Positions 1 to 9,468 of a stretch of 64,000 bases of DNA are shown piece after piece; position 1 is the first letter of the stretch, and each line of letters begins with the position of its first letter. The position numbers and the translations under genes were made by a program. The stretch is from JAGQWW01 sp041392845 (GTDB taxonomy: Bacteria > Bacteroidota > Bacteroidia > Chitinophagales > Saprospiraceae), in assembly GCA_041392845.1 (NCBI GenBank), contig JAWKLG010000032.1, forward strand, positions 1-64,000, in the 5' to 3' direction. The notes under the pieces were generated by a model. The model had not been told where the DNA came from. It saw nothing but the letters and a program-made list of their open reading frames with translations, and did not search any database.

Positions 1-398
1 CCTATTGCAAAATTATCGGTTATGTCTTTGGACAAGGTATCCGTTCCTGAATTCGTATATCCAATTTCAATGGAATCTTGCACGTTGACCAGACTTCCAT
101 CTGCTGCAATCAACTGCAGGTCGGAAACATAGAAAAATACCTTTTTTATTTTTAAAAAAGCGACACTATCCGGCGGAATCAGATAAATATTATTTAAAGT
201 AAAGTTGGTTGAATTGGTATCGGAAGGATGGACTTTATGGGTGAAAGAAATGGACATGCTCGGATAGGTACAACAATCTGCACATTCAAAATCAGCAGTT
301 ACATCAAAATTGGTAGCATCCAAATCCAGACAACCTTCCTGATCTTCATAGCAGGAATGTAATAATATCAATAAAAAAAATGCCAATAGAACCTTCAT
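1..398 (-). CDS. MbnP-like lipoprotein, 3' part cut by window edge
   Basis: Partial gene: 132 codons are visible and the C-terminus lies to the left of the window. The translation starts with a lipoprotein signal (hydrophobic run ending LLHSC, Cys about residue 16). A Cys/Asp-rich stretch CLDLDATNFD...CADCCTYP follows, and then a segment with the pattern ...KIKKVFFYVSDLQL, which I associate with the MbnP family of copper/heme-linked periplasmic lipoproteins. That assignment is by resemblance only. An in-frame ATG three codons upstream (407) is an alternative start; I chose 398 because the Lys after Met fits a signal peptide. It follows aat on the same strand with about 37 bases between them, so the two may be cotranscribed. 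An MbnH-like cytochrome peroxidase would be expected beyond the left edge if the MbnP call is right. Confidence 0.5.
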   Translation of the reverse strand, partial: MKVLLAFFLLILLHSCYEDQEGCLDLDATNFDVTADFECADCCTYPSMSISFTHKVHPSDTNSTNFTLNNIYLIPPDSVAFLKIKKVFFYVSDLQLIAADGSLVNVQDSIEIGYTNSGTDTLSKDITDNFAI

Positions 399-435
399 GC
401 CGCGCATAATATGCAGGCCATTCTGTCCATGACCA

Positions 436-1152
436 TTACTCTGTAAGTCTTTTTCCAATTTCAATTTCTTTACCTTTCAAATACTCCAGGCGATTTTTTG
501 CCAGAATTTCCAAAAATTGGCTCCGCAAAATAGGCTTTGCACCCAGACTTTTCAAATGCGGAGTTTCCTGTTGGCAATCTATTAACCAAAAATCCAACTC
601 CTTTAACTTCTTAACGAGACTAATGAATCCAAATTTTGAAGCATTAGACTTCCTGGCGAACATACTTTCACCAAAAAATACTTTGCCAAGAGCCAATCCA
701 TACAATCCGCCAACTAATTCTTCACCATCCCAGACTTCGACTGAATGCGCATGTCCCATAGCATGCAGTCGTCCATAAGCCATTTCCATCTCATCTGTAA
801 TCCAGGTACCCAAATCAATTCTGTCTCCAGCCGTTTTACAATAACGCATTACCTGTTTGAATTCCTGATTATACGTCACCTTGTATTTTTCCTGATTAAA
901 ATAAGGACGCATGCTTTTGTGAATCTTAAGATCATCAGGAAATAAAACCATCCTGGGATCGGGGCTCCACCAATAAATGGGATCGCCCGGATTAAACCAG
1001 GGAAAAATTCCGAACAAATAGGCAAGAATTAGCCTTTCTGAAGAGAGGTCTCCTTCCAAAGCCAACAAACCCTCCCTGGATGCAAGAGCAGGATGTGGGA
1101 AAGCTAAAAATTCTCTGTGAAGCTGAAAGACCGGATAACTCAAATCAAACAA
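436..1152 (-). CDS. aat: Leucyl/phenylalanyl-tRNA--protein transferase
   Basis: Transfers Leu or Phe from aminoacyl-tRNA to N-terminal Arg/Lys of proteins, making N-degrons read by ClpS/ClpAP in the cytoplasm. The 238-residue product matches the family length and carries its signatures: an N-terminal FP.P..A..GLLA-type segment, GIFPWF followed by WWSPDPRMVLFP, the HAHSVEVWD stretch, GGLYG...GKVFFGESMF and the LIDCQ...HL.SLGA region. The ATG at 1152 leaves a normal N-terminus. Its upstream region is shared with the divergent sugar dehydrogenase gene. The family assignment is secure; nothing looks damaged. Confidence 0.95.
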   Translation of the reverse strand: MFDLSYPVFQLHREFLAFPHPALASREGLLALEGDLSSERLILAYLFGIFPWFNPGDPIYWWSPDPRMVLFPDDLKIHKSMRPYFNQEKYKVTYNQEFKQVMRYCKTAGDRIDLGTWITDEMEMAYGRLHAMGHAHSVEVWDGEELVGGLYGLALGKVFFGESMFARKSNASKFGFISLVKKLKELDFWLIDCQQETPHLKSLGAKPILRSQFLEILAKNRLEYLKGKEIEIGKRLTE

Positions 1153-1275
1153 TTTTTAATTCTTGCAATTATTAAGACCACAAATAAATCTTATTTTTAA
1201 ATAATAACATTTTAAAAAACGCATATTGTTTCCGCATTTATGGAAAGATTCCAACAAAACACTAATTTTTTAAAA

Positions 1276-2904
1276 ATGAAAGCATTTTTCCCCTTTTTTA
1301 TCCTTCTTCTTTTCAGTTTACAAGTAATTGCACAAGAAGAAATCGACTTGAGCCTGGAATTATTTGCAAACGATTTAGACAGTCCAACTGATATTGCCAA
1401 TGCAGGTGACGATAGACTTTTTATCGTTGAAAAAAGAGGACGCATTCAAATTGTAGATGCTTTGGGAGAAAAAAAGCCTGAACCTTTCCTGGACATCACC
1501 AACAAGGTTAATGCGCAGGCAAGTGAACGAGGTTTACTCGGTCTTGCTTTTCATCCGGATTATATCGACAATGGTTATTTCTTTGTCAATTATACCAATG
1601 GAAACGGTCATACCGTAGTAGAAAGATATACGGTTTTGGCTGACAATCCGGATTTGGCAGATTTGGCCAGTGCAAAAACAATCATCACCATCAATCAACC
1701 CCGTTCCAACCACAATGGAGGCGATATCAATTTTGGACCGGATGGTTATTTATACATTGGTATGGGCGATGGCGGAGGAGCAGGCGATCAGCCAAACAAT
1801 GCCCTAAATGGAAATGAATTGCTTGGAAAAATGCTTCGAATTGATGTAGATATAGAAAATGTGCCTTATGATATCCCTTTGGACAATCCTTTTGTAGACA
1901 GTACCAATATCCTGGATGAAATTTGGGCACTGGGACTACGCAACCCCTGGAGATTTAGTTTTGACCGTCAGGGTAATATGTGGATTGCAGATGTAGGACA
2001 AGATGCATGGGAGGAAATTGATTTCCAGGCAGCTGATTCTGATGGCGGAGAAAATTATGGCTGGAGTTGTAAAGAAGGATATGTGGATTACCTTTCAAAT
2101 CGCTGTGGACCAGACAGTTTGTATACAGATCCTGTTTTCGTTTATGCGAATAATTTTTCAGAAGGTTGTTCGGTTACAGGAGGTTACAGATACCAGGGTT
2201 GTTCCTATCCAAGACTATATGATCATTATATCTTTACTGATTATTGCACAGGTAAATTTTGGGCTACTTTTAAATGCCCGACTGACACTTGCAGCAATGA
2301 TTTCGAAACCAAACAGGTGGCTAATTTACAAGATCAACAATATGTCAGTTTTGGCGAAAATGTAGATGGGGAATTATTTGTAGCAGCAATCGGGCTTGGA
2401 AATATTTATAAAGTGATTGAAACCAATGAGGTTTTTGACAAACCTGTTATTGATTCTACCGCCCAAGGTTTGAGTGTACCTGATGTTTATTTTGATTACC
2501 AATGGTACTTAAATGGAGCCGTTATTCAAGGTGCAACCGGACCTTCTATTGTTCCTGTTGACCTGGGAGAATATTTTGTAGAAGTTAGCAATCGCAAAGG
2601 ATGTAAGGTGGCAAGTTTATCGATAGAAGTAAATGAGCTGTCTTCCATTAAAGATTTGAATATCAAAGGCCTGGTCTACTTCAGTCCAAATCCGACTAAA
2701 AATGACATGCGGATTAGTTGGAACCCTAAATTAAATATCGTCTATTTACAAGTGTACGATGTGACCGGCAATCAGATTTGGAAGCAGAAAATTGATAAAC
2801 AATTACAAACTGTTATACCAATGAGTGATTTCCCGGATGGTATGTATGTTTTAAAAATAGAAACCTCTAAAGGAATGATCACAGAAAAGCTGCTGAAAAT
2901 CTAA
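1276..2904 (+). CDS. Secreted PQQ-dependent sugar dehydrogenase with T9SS sorting domain
   Basis: A six-bladed beta-propeller of the soluble glucose/aldose dehydrogenase (GSDH/HHIP-like) family, expected to oxidise a sugar outside the cell using PQQ. I start at ATG 1276 rather than the in-frame ATG at 1240, because MKAFFPFFILLLF...VIAQ is then a clean signal peptide. Family motifs are ERGLLGLAFHP, then HNGGDINFGPDGYLYIGMGD with the catalytic-type His at about residue 146, then GLRNPWRFSFD and ADVGQDAWEEID. An Ig-like segment (about 395-470) precedes a type A T9SS sorting domain of about 70 residues starting near YFSPNPT and ending KLLKI. The stop codon overlaps that of trmH on the other strand by 4 bases. 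The true substrate cannot be read from sequence. Confidence 0.85.
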   Translation: MKAFFPFFILLLFSLQVIAQEEIDLSLELFANDLDSPTDIANAGDDRLFIVEKRGRIQIVDALGEKKPEPFLDITNKVNAQASERGLLGLAFHPDYIDNGYFFVNYTNGNGHTVVERYTVLADNPDLADLASAKTIITINQPRSNHNGGDINFGPDGYLYIGMGDGGGAGDQPNNALNGNELLGKMLRIDVDIENVPYDIPLDNPFVDSTNILDEIWALGLRNPWRFSFDRQGNMWIADVGQDAWEEIDFQAADSDGGENYGWSCKEGYVDYLSNRCGPDSLYTDPVFVYANNFSEGCSVTGGYRYQGCSYPRLYDHYIFTDYCTGKFWATFKCPTDTCSNDFETKQVANLQDQQYVSFGENVDGELFVAAIGLGNIYKVIETNEVFDKPVIDSTAQGLSVPDVYFDYQWYLNGAVIQGATGPSIVPVDLGEYFVEVSNRKGCKVASLSIEVNELSSIKDLNIKGLVYFSPNPTKNDMRISWNPKLNIVYLQVYDVTGNQIWKQKIDKQLQTVIPMSDFPDGMYVLKIETSKGMITEKLLKI

Positions 2905-3551
2905 GCTTTCGGATCCCTGATGTCTTTTGGTATATATTTCCTTTCAGGCTTTGAATCATGTCTTTCAAAGTAGGTATCCAACAATGCCTCCCTGTCAGAC
3001 GCTGAGAATCTTGAATTTTCGTCGTACAAACCGGCTTCCTTTCTTTGGCGATAGGCCTCATACAAAGAAACCGCTGCTGCGACCGATATATTCAAACTCT
3101 GAACCATTCCGACCTGGGGACTGATGAAATTGCCATCACATAAGGCAAGCGTTTCTGCAGTTACGCCCTCGTGTTCATTTCCAAAGAGCAAGGCTACAGG
3201 GTTAGCCAAATCTAAATCATGTAAGCTTTTTGCATCCATATCAAGGTGTGTCGCATAGACGCGTCCATATTTCTGTCGAACGGCTTTAAAACATGCTTCG
3301 CGATCGGTAAAGTATCTAACATCTACCCAGCGCCTTGTCCCTGCAGAAGTCCGTTTTCCAAGCGTTATATTGATGAGTTGTAACTGAGGTTCAGACTGAA
3401 GGACAAAAATCTCAAAGATTCCCACCGAATCACAGGTCCTCATCACTGCACCAATATTGTGATGGTCATGGACATTTTCCAAAATGACGGTCAGGTCGGG
3501 TTGCCTTTTGGCTACTACTTCCCTGAAACGTTTCTCCCGTTCCGGTCTCAT
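2901..3551 (-). CDS. trmH: tRNA (guanosine(18)-2'-O)-methyltransferase, SpoU family
   Basis: A SPOUT-fold methyltransferase that 2'-O-methylates G18 in the D-loop of tRNAs using S-adenosylmethionine. The 216-residue product has the three SpoU motifs in order: motif 1 around residues 25-41 (NVHDHHNIGAVMRTCDSVG), motif 2 LLFGNEHEGV and motif 3 with IP-like ISPQVGMVQSLNISVAAAVSLYEA. The N-terminal RF.EVVAKRQPDLTVILENV resembles E. coli TrmH more than RlmB or TrmL. The gene converges on the sugar dehydrogenase with overlapping stop codons (CTAA). It is transcribed away from the transporter gene at 3712. Confidence 0.88.
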   Translation of the reverse strand: MRPEREKRFREVVAKRQPDLTVILENVHDHHNIGAVMRTCDSVGIFEIFVLQSEPQLQLINITLGKRTSAGTRRWVDVRYFTDREACFKAVRQKYGRVYATHLDMDAKSLHDLDLANPVALLFGNEHEGVTAETLALCDGNFISPQVGMVQSLNISVAAAVSLYEAYRQRKEAGLYDENSRFSASDREALLDTYFERHDSKPERKYIPKDIRDPKA

Positions 3552-3711
3552 TTGCGTTAAATTTATTGGACAAAAAAAACATCTTTGGCTGGTTTGACCA
3601 AATTTGCCCTTATTTTCAACCGGAAGTGATGGTTTTTAATGGTGAAATTTTGCCTTTTCTTTTAAAAAATGACAATAATCCAGAAATCCTCCTCAAGCAG
3701 TCGTAATTGTT

Positions 3712-6135
3712 TTGGATTATAATATCTTGCGAACAGACCATTACAAAATCAAAAGAATAAAAAAGGATTTGGAAAACCTGACAAGAAAATTTGGCACTGC
3801 CCCTGTCTTTTTCACAGCAATCTCGACCATTCTGGGAGCAATTATGTTCCTCCGTTTTGGTTTTTCCGTCGGAAATGTAGGACTTGCCGGAACTTTTGCC
3901 ATCATTCTAATTGGCCACTTGGTAACCATTCCAACTGCGATGGCCATTGCTGAAATAGCGACCAACCAAAAAGTGGAAGGAGGAGGCGAATATTACATCA
4001 TCTCCCGTTCCTTTGGATTGGTTATTGGCTCCGCAATTGGTATAACCCTGTATTTGTCTCAAGCAATAAGTGTAGCCTTTTATATCATGGCTTTTACCGA
4101 GGCCTTCACCTCTTTATTCGATTATTTGATAAATAATTTTGCCCTTCCGGGTTGGCTTGAATGGTTGATGCTTCAAAAACAAACTGTAGGAATTCCGGCA
4201 CTTTTACTATTGACTTCCATTATGCTTACAAAGGGAGCATCACTCGGAGTGAAGGCTCTTTACATTGTAGTGGCTACCCTTGCCGTTTCTCTTGTAGCCT
4301 TCTTTTTAGGAACTACTGAATACAGTTTGACACATTCCATTGACTTCTTTGCCGATATAGGCAACACTACACAAATTGGCAAGGACATTATCATTAATAC
4401 CAAACAGACCGTTCAGGATTCCATGTCGGTTTTAAATCAATTTCCAACCATAGAACCTGCCAAAACTCCTGCAAATCCGGGAGCGGCAGAACTACCGGTT
4501 GGATTCTTTACGGTATTTGCCATCATTTTCCCAGCCTTTACAGGAATGACAGCCGGAGTTGGTCTATCTGGTGATTTAAAGGATCCGGGAAAGTCGATTC
4601 CGCTTGGAACCTTATCAGCAACCATTTTTGGAATGGTCATTTATTTTTTCATAGCTTATAAACTTGCCATCTCCAGTTCTCCTCAGGATTTAGCAGACAC
4701 TTCAAAACTGGTCATGGCTGACATAGCCTGGCAGGGATGGTGGCTCATACCTTTAGGCCTTGCAGCAGCGACCATCTCATCGGCTTTGGGTTCGATAATG
4801 GTGGCTCCCAGGACTTTGCAAGCCATTGCAAAAGACAGGATTTTCCCAAGTAGCAGCATCAATTATTGGTTATCCAGAGGAAAAGGAAAATCGGATGAAC
4901 CCTTCAATGCTTCGGTGGTAACCATTATCATCGCTGGAGCTTTCATTTTACTGGGAGCACTTGATTCGGTAGCAGAGGTCATTTCCATGTTTTTCATGGT
5001 AACCTATGGCTCTCTTTGTTTGATTTCTTTTCTTCAGCATTTTGCGGCCGATCCTTCCTATCGACCAAAATTTAAGTCCAAATGGTATTTCTCTTTATTT
5101 GGAGCACTTGCCTGTTTTGGTTTAATGTTTTTTATGAATACAGGTTATGCTGTCATTGCCTTGATAATGATGGTTGGTTTGTACGTGGTCATCAGCCTGT
5201 ACAATCCCGATAAAAAGACTTTGGCAGTTATTTTTCAAGGAGTTATTTTCCAATTTTCCAGACAGCTTCAGGTATTTTTACAAAAAGCAGAAAAGGAAAA
5301 TACCGGCAACTGGCGACCATCTGCCATTGCCTTGTCTGAGAATTCTTTTGAAAGGATCAGTTCCTTCGATTTATTACGATGGATCTCTCAGAAATATGGT
5401 TTTGGGACTTACATTCATATGATAAGCGGCTATTTATCACGCCAATCCAGTAAAGATGCTCGGATTTGTAAAAACCGGCTCATCAAAATGGCGGAATCAA
5501 CTGAAAGTAATATTTATGTCGATACGCTTATTAGTCCGTCTTTCACTTCAGCAGTGGCCCAGGTTATCCAGTTACCTGGTATTGCCGGAACCGAAAACAA
5601 TCTTTTGATATTCGAATTTTCTAAAAATGACCCATCCAAACTGGAACAGATAGTCGACAACTTCAAATTGATCAAATCCATTGAATTTGATGTAATAATT
5701 CTTGGCAGTTCTGAGCGAGGTTATGGTCTTAAAAAACAAATTCACATTTGGATTACTGCCAACGATTATGAAAATGCCAACCTGATGATTTTGTTGGGTT
5801 ACATCATCAATGGTCATAGGGATTGGAAAGGATCGGAAATCAAAATTTTCTCTATCCATCCGGGAACTACCATTGAACAAGAAAAAGAAAAACTATTTGA
5901 ATTGATACAAAACGGCCAGCTGCCGATTTCACCTCAAAATATTTCTTTTCAGGAATCTGTTTCAGACAAAGATACCAGACAAATAATCTGCGATAAATCT
6001 AAAGATGCTGATTTGACCATTGTTGGATTCAGAGATGAAGCCATCAAACACGATGGAAAAGCAATTTTCAACGGTTACGGTTCCCTTGGAAACATCATTT
6101 TTGTCAATGCAGCTGAGCAGAAAAAGATTAAATAA
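3712..6135 (+). CDS. SLC12/APC-superfamily cation-chloride cotransporter-like permease
   Basis: An integral membrane transporter of 807 residues with about 12 helices (roughly 30-505) followed by a soluble C-terminal domain (about 510-807). The first helix region FGTAPVFFTAISTILGAIMFLRFGFSVGNVG and the later VGLSGDLKDPGKSIPLGT segment are typical of the SLC12 (Na-K-Cl cotransporter) branch of the APC superfamily. The C-terminal domain ends in a segment (DKSKDADLTIVGF) reminiscent of USP-like folds. The substrate is not certain; bacterial members have been linked to potassium or amino acids. No ATG fits the N-terminus: the frame is open from 3679 and the best start is TTG at 3712. A terminator follows at 6240. 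Confidence 0.75.
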   Translation: MDYNILRTDHYKIKRIKKDLENLTRKFGTAPVFFTAISTILGAIMFLRFGFSVGNVGLAGTFAIILIGHLVTIPTAMAIAEIATNQKVEGGGEYYIISRSFGLVIGSAIGITLYLSQAISVAFYIMAFTEAFTSLFDYLINNFALPGWLEWLMLQKQTVGIPALLLLTSIMLTKGASLGVKALYIVVATLAVSLVAFFLGTTEYSLTHSIDFFADIGNTTQIGKDIIINTKQTVQDSMSVLNQFPTIEPAKTPANPGAAELPVGFFTVFAIIFPAFTGMTAGVGLSGDLKDPGKSIPLGTLSATIFGMVIYFFIAYKLAISSSPQDLADTSKLVMADIAWQGWWLIPLGLAAATISSALGSIMVAPRTLQAIAKDRIFPSSSINYWLSRGKGKSDEPFNASVVTIIIAGAFILLGALDSVAEVISMFFMVTYGSLCLISFLQHFAADPSYRPKFKSKWYFSLFGALACFGLMFFMNTGYAVIALIMMVGLYVVISLYNPDKKTLAVIFQGVIFQFSRQLQVFLQKAEKENTGNWRPSAIALSENSFERISSFDLLRWISQKYGFGTYIHMISGYLSRQSSKDARICKNRLIKMAESTESNIYVDTLISPSFTSAVAQVIQLPGIAGTENNLLIFEFSKNDPSKLEQIVDNFKLIKSIEFDVIILGSSERGYGLKKQIHIWITANDYENANLMILLGYIINGHRDWKGSEIKIFSIHPGTTIEQEKEKLFELIQNGQLPISPQNISFQESVSDKDTRQIICDKSKDADLTIVGFRDEAIKHDGKAIFNGYGSLGNIIFVNAAEQKKIK

Positions 6136-6239
6136 AAGCTTTGAGAAAATCCCAGGCAGCTATTTAAATATTTACTCGTTTTCATTTCCAGTATTTAATC
6201 TGGTAATCTTCGAGTTAAGATATTGAAGATTTTATAAGT

Positions 6240-6266
6240 GCCGGGCCTTCATGCCCGGCTTTTTTA
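6240..6266 (+). terminator. Rho-independent terminator after the SLC12-like gene
   Basis: Perfect 7-bp stem GCCGGGC / GCCCGGC with loop CTTCAT, directly followed by a run of T. It lies about 105 bases after the transporter stop and abuts the stop of the opposing DinB gene. The U-tract is only on the plus strand. Confidence 0.85.
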
Positions 6267-6758
6267 TATCCTGAAAAATTTAATCTGGTCTGTTCCGGGA
6301 AGGTTATCATAACCAAGTTGCCTGGACATGGTAATAATTTGGCCCCTGTGAAAGGTAGAATGATTCATGCAATGGTGAACCATCTCCCAGCCCTTGTTAA
6401 AAAAAACATGCCCAGCCATATTTTTGTATTCAAATTCTTTTGAAAGCATCTCCTCCCCACCCTTCCTTACAAAGGATTCAAAATTTTGGCTGCTTTTTTC
6501 AAAGACTTCCAATACCGTGATTTTATTTTTCTCCTCCATTGTTGGAAAAGGAGGATTCTCCAAACCTTCCAGGCGTTTTTGCCATATTTCCTGAGCACCC
6601 CAAATGTGAAGAATGGTATCCGCAATAGATGAAAAACTATTCCCCATTGGTTTAGTAAAATCTTCTTGCTTCATTTCGCTTTTTAAAAAGCCGGCAATGG
6701 TGTTATTTGCCCAGGAATTGTATTCAGTATAGTTCAAAATCAAGTTTTGGATATCCAT
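6264..6758 (-). CDS. DinB-family protein
   Basis: A 164-residue four-helix-bundle protein of the DinB/YfiT superfamily, a fold used for metal-dependent thiol transferases. The metal-binding pattern is visible: a His in the DTILHIWGAQ helix (near residue 51) and a His pair in HHCMNHSTFHRGQ near residues 127-138. Family members use mycothiol, bacillithiol or another thiol. The ytxJ gene elsewhere in this window suggests bacillithiol, but that link is inference. The gene lies 4 bases after the stop of the upstream tail-anchored protein, so the two are probably one transcript. Confidence 0.8.
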   Translation of the reverse strand: MDIQNLILNYTEYNSWANNTIAGFLKSEMKQEDFTKPMGNSFSSIADTILHIWGAQEIWQKRLEGLENPPFPTMEEKNKITVLEVFEKSSQNFESFVRKGGEEMLSKEFEYKNMAGHVFFNKGWEMVHHCMNHSTFHRGQIITMSRQLGYDNLPGTDQIKFFRI

Positions 6759-6762
6759 AATA

Positions 6763-7485
6763 TTAAGATAATGAGAAGATTAAAATAGCAATTATTAAAA
6801 TGACAACCAGATAAACCAAATAAATATAGGCTGAACTATCAACTCTAGTATTGGTATATAACAAAGTTGCAGCCTCTTTCCAATTAAGTCCCTGAATGGT
6901 CTGTTCGGCCCCCAACATGAGGAATTTTGAGCCAGCTCCATGTATGCCTTCACTATTTTTTTGAAGGATAAAGAATTCTTCATCCAAATATCTAAGGTCG
7001 AATAATTCACTTTTTAAAAATCCACCAGGTTCCTGCATCTCAATCAGGATTTTATTGGTGCCGCCAGGCATTATTCTCCAAGTACCGCGACTTACATTTC
7101 CATCTACAGATTTAAGGTATTCGCTTTCTTTATTAAAAAAATGAAGAATGGACTGGAATATACCTTCTTCATCCGTGATTTCTTTCCATGGTTGCTCCAG
7201 GTAGAATTCCTCTTCGTTGAGATCTTCGCTGTAGTGCCTGATTTCAGGCAAAATTAATTCAAGATAATCCCTTAGTTCCGGAAACTCGGGCAATCTGTCT
7301 GCAAAGGCTTCATCCAATTCATCCAAAGCGTGCTTCTCCAAAGGTGTTTTTTTTAGGGTTGACAAAAATAGTTTTGTAAAAAAGTCAGGTATCAAATCCG
7401 TTCTCCTGAAGTTTTGGCTAAATTTAGCGCTGAAAATAAATAATTCAAGACCATAACTATCAGGTCGCAAAATACCGAAATTCAA
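6763..7485 (-). CDS. Uncharacterised tail-anchored protein
   Basis: I do not recognise a family. The 240-residue product has no signal peptide. It has an acidic middle section (ELDEAF...LNEEEFYLEQPW), then a region rich in alternating hydrophobic residues (GTWRIMPGGTNKILIEM...FDLRYLDEEFFILQKN) that could be a lipocalin-like beta-sheet. It ends in one strong membrane helix (about 219-238, YLVYLVVILIIAILIFSL), so it is probably anchored in the inner membrane by its C-terminus. It runs into dinB with a 4-base gap. The start at 7485 is only 9 bases from the start of the divergent carboxyltransferase gene; a shorter product using a non-ATG start is possible. Confidence 0.6.
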   Translation of the reverse strand: MNFGILRPDSYGLELFIFSAKFSQNFRRTDLIPDFFTKLFLSTLKKTPLEKHALDELDEAFADRLPEFPELRDYLELILPEIRHYSEDLNEEEFYLEQPWKEITDEEGIFQSILHFFNKESEYLKSVDGNVSRGTWRIMPGGTNKILIEMQEPGGFLKSELFDLRYLDEEFFILQKNSEGIHGAGSKFLMLGAEQTIQGLNWKEAATLLYTNTRVDSSAYIYLVYLVVILIIAILIFSLS

Positions 7486-7494
7486 GATTGATTC

Positions 7495-9036
7495 ATGGAG
7501 GATAAGTTTTTAAAACTACAGCAGCGAAAAGAAAAGGCATTATTAGGTGGCGGTGAAAAGCGAATTGCCAGTCAACATAAAAAAGGAAAACTAACAGCCA
7601 GAGAAAGGATACACTTTTTGATGGACGAAGGTTCCTTTGAAGAAATCGGAATGTTTGTGACCCACCGATCCACAGATTTTGGAATGGAAAACCAGATCTA
7701 TCCGGGTGATGGTGTTGTAACTGGATACGGAACCATTGACGGAAGATTGGTTTATGTCTTCGCACAGGATTTCACGGTTTTTGGTGGTTCCCTTTCAGAA
7801 ACCCATGCTGAAAAAATCTGTAAGGTGATGGATCTTTCCGCTAAGAACGGAGCACCACTCATTGGCTTAAATGACAGCGGAGGCGCAAGGATTCAGGAAG
7901 GAGTCGCTTCTTTGGGAGGTTATGCTGATATCTTTTACAGAAATGTGAAATTTTCAGGTGTGGTTCCTCAAATTTCAGCCATTATGGGACCTTGTGCTGG
8001 AGGAGCAGTTTATTCTCCGGCTATGACTGACTTTACCATCATGGTAGAAAATACTTCTTACATGTTTGTTACCGGACCCAATGTGGTAAAAACGGTTACC
8101 AATGAAGAGGTCACAGCTGAAGAATTGGGTGGAGCCAGAACCCATGCTACCAAATCAGGAGTAACGCATTTGACTGCGGCAAATGATTTGGATTGCATCG
8201 TGCAACTTAAAAAATTGTTGAGTTACATTCCTCAAAACTGTGAAGAACGTGCCCCTATGTATCCCTATGCCTTAGGAAATGAGACCAGGGAAAAATTAGA
8301 TAGTATTATTCCTCCTTCAAGCAATCAACCCTATGATATGCGCGAAGTGATCAAGGAAATAACTGACAAGGATAGTTTCTTTGAAATTCATGATTCTTAT
8401 GCTGAAAACATAGTGGTAGGATTTGCAAGAATCGGAGGAAGAAGCATTGGAATAGTTGCCAACCAGCCTATGGTTTTAGCAGGCGTTTTGGATGTAGATT
8501 CTTCAAAAAAAGGATCCCGCTTTGTGAGATTTTGTGATAGTTTCAATGTTCCACTTCTAGTTTTAGTGGATGTTCCAGGTTTCCTTCCAGGTACGGATCA
8601 GGAATGGAATGGAATTATTTTGAATGGAGCAAAACTATTATATGCATTCAGTGAAGCAACTGTACCTAAAGTTACGCTTATTACAAGGAAGGCTTATGGT
8701 GGAGCATACGATGTGATGAATTCAAAGCATATTGGAGCAGACATGAACTTTGCCTGGCCATCGGCTGAGATTGCGGTAATGGGAGCCAAGGGAGCGAGTG
8801 AGATTATTTTCAAAAAAGAAATTGCCGAGGCAGAGGATTCTGAGAAAATGCTTGCTGAAAAGGAATCGGAATATCAGGACAAGTTTGCCAATCCTTACAG
8901 AGCAGCCAGAAGAGGATTTATTGATGAGGTCATCATTCCATCCAATTCAAGAAGAAAATTGATCAAGGCCTTTTCCATGCTTGAAAACAAGGTGGAACAT
9001 CTTCCTAAAAAGAAACATGGAAATATTCCTTTGTAA
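7495..9036 (+). CDS. Acyl-CoA carboxylase carboxyltransferase (PccB/MmdA type)
   Basis: A 513-residue carboxyltransferase subunit that moves CO2 from biotin to an acyl-CoA, normally propionyl-CoA giving methylmalonyl-CoA. The family N-terminus (ALLGGGEKRI..QH.KGKLTARERI) fits the ATG at 7495. The N-half oxyanion-hole segment is NDSGGARIQEGV and MGPCAGGAVYSPA; the C-half has DVPGFLPGTDQEWNGII and the RKAYGGAYDVM motif. It could serve propionyl-CoA carboxylase or a sodium-pumping methylmalonyl-CoA decarboxylase; the biotin and partner subunits are not in the window. Its stop overlaps the first possible start of the DUF4296 gene (TAATG), indicating translational coupling. Confidence 0.92.
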   Translation: MEDKFLKLQQRKEKALLGGGEKRIASQHKKGKLTARERIHFLMDEGSFEEIGMFVTHRSTDFGMENQIYPGDGVVTGYGTIDGRLVYVFAQDFTVFGGSLSETHAEKICKVMDLSAKNGAPLIGLNDSGGARIQEGVASLGGYADIFYRNVKFSGVVPQISAIMGPCAGGAVYSPAMTDFTIMVENTSYMFVTGPNVVKTVTNEEVTAEELGGARTHATKSGVTHLTAANDLDCIVQLKKLLSYIPQNCEERAPMYPYALGNETREKLDSIIPPSSNQPYDMREVIKEITDKDSFFEIHDSYAENIVVGFARIGGRSIGIVANQPMVLAGVLDVDSSKKGSRFVRFCDSFNVPLLVLVDVPGFLPGTDQEWNGIILNGAKLLYAFSEATVPKVTLITRKAYGGAYDVMNSKHIGADMNFAWPSAEIAVMGAKGASEIIFKKEIAEAEDSEKMLAEKESEYQDKFANPYRAARRGFIDEVIIPSNSRRKLIKAFSMLENKVEHLPKKKHGNIPL

Positions 9037-9464
9037 TGGTTAGCATGAATAACAGGTACGGGATCTTTTCTATCTTTTTTTTAATCATACTTTCTGCTTG
9101 TAACAAACAGGAAGCAGTTGAACTGCCTTTTCCAAGAGAAAAAGTAGTTGCCATCCTCGCAGACGTCCATGTATCAGAAGCGGCACTTCAACCATTGTTT
9201 GGAGAAGTAAAAGATTCGATATCTAAAATCTATTATCAGCAGATTTATGAAATCCACGATATTGATTCGGAGCAATTGAAAGCCTTGATGACAACTTTAA
9301 AAGATCATCCCAAGGAAATGGAAGCAATTTACGAGGAAGTTATCGATGAGATTTCGAGGCAGAAGGCGAATATTAGCAGTGCTAAAGAAAGTCCTGAAGA
9401 TGAAAAAATTGACACCATAGACCAATCAATTCTTAAAGCTAAATCTGAACGGGATTCGAATTAA
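9036..9464 (+). CDS. DUF4296-type lipoprotein
   Basis: A 142-residue predicted lipoprotein: signal sequence YGIFSIFFLIILSAC with the lipobox Cys near residue 22. The mature domain begins PFPREKVVAILADVHVSEAAL, the pattern I know from DUF4296, a Bacteroidota family of unknown function. The ATG at 9036 overlaps the upstream stop; a second ATG at 9045 is equally possible. The C-terminal third is charged and probably disordered. The gene ends at a strong bidirectional terminator. Confidence 0.7.
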   Translation: MVSMNNRYGIFSIFFLIILSACNKQEAVELPFPREKVVAILADVHVSEAALQPLFGEVKDSISKIYYQQIYEIHDIDSEQLKALMTTLKDHPKEMEAIYEEVIDEISRQKANISSAKESPEDEKIDTIDQSILKAKSERDSN

Positions 9465-9468
9465 AAAT

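Noticed and set aside
6763..7485. Calling the tail-anchored unknown a lipocalin
   Set aside because: Only a short GTWRI-like segment is suggestive; no conserved lipocalin motif could be confirmed.
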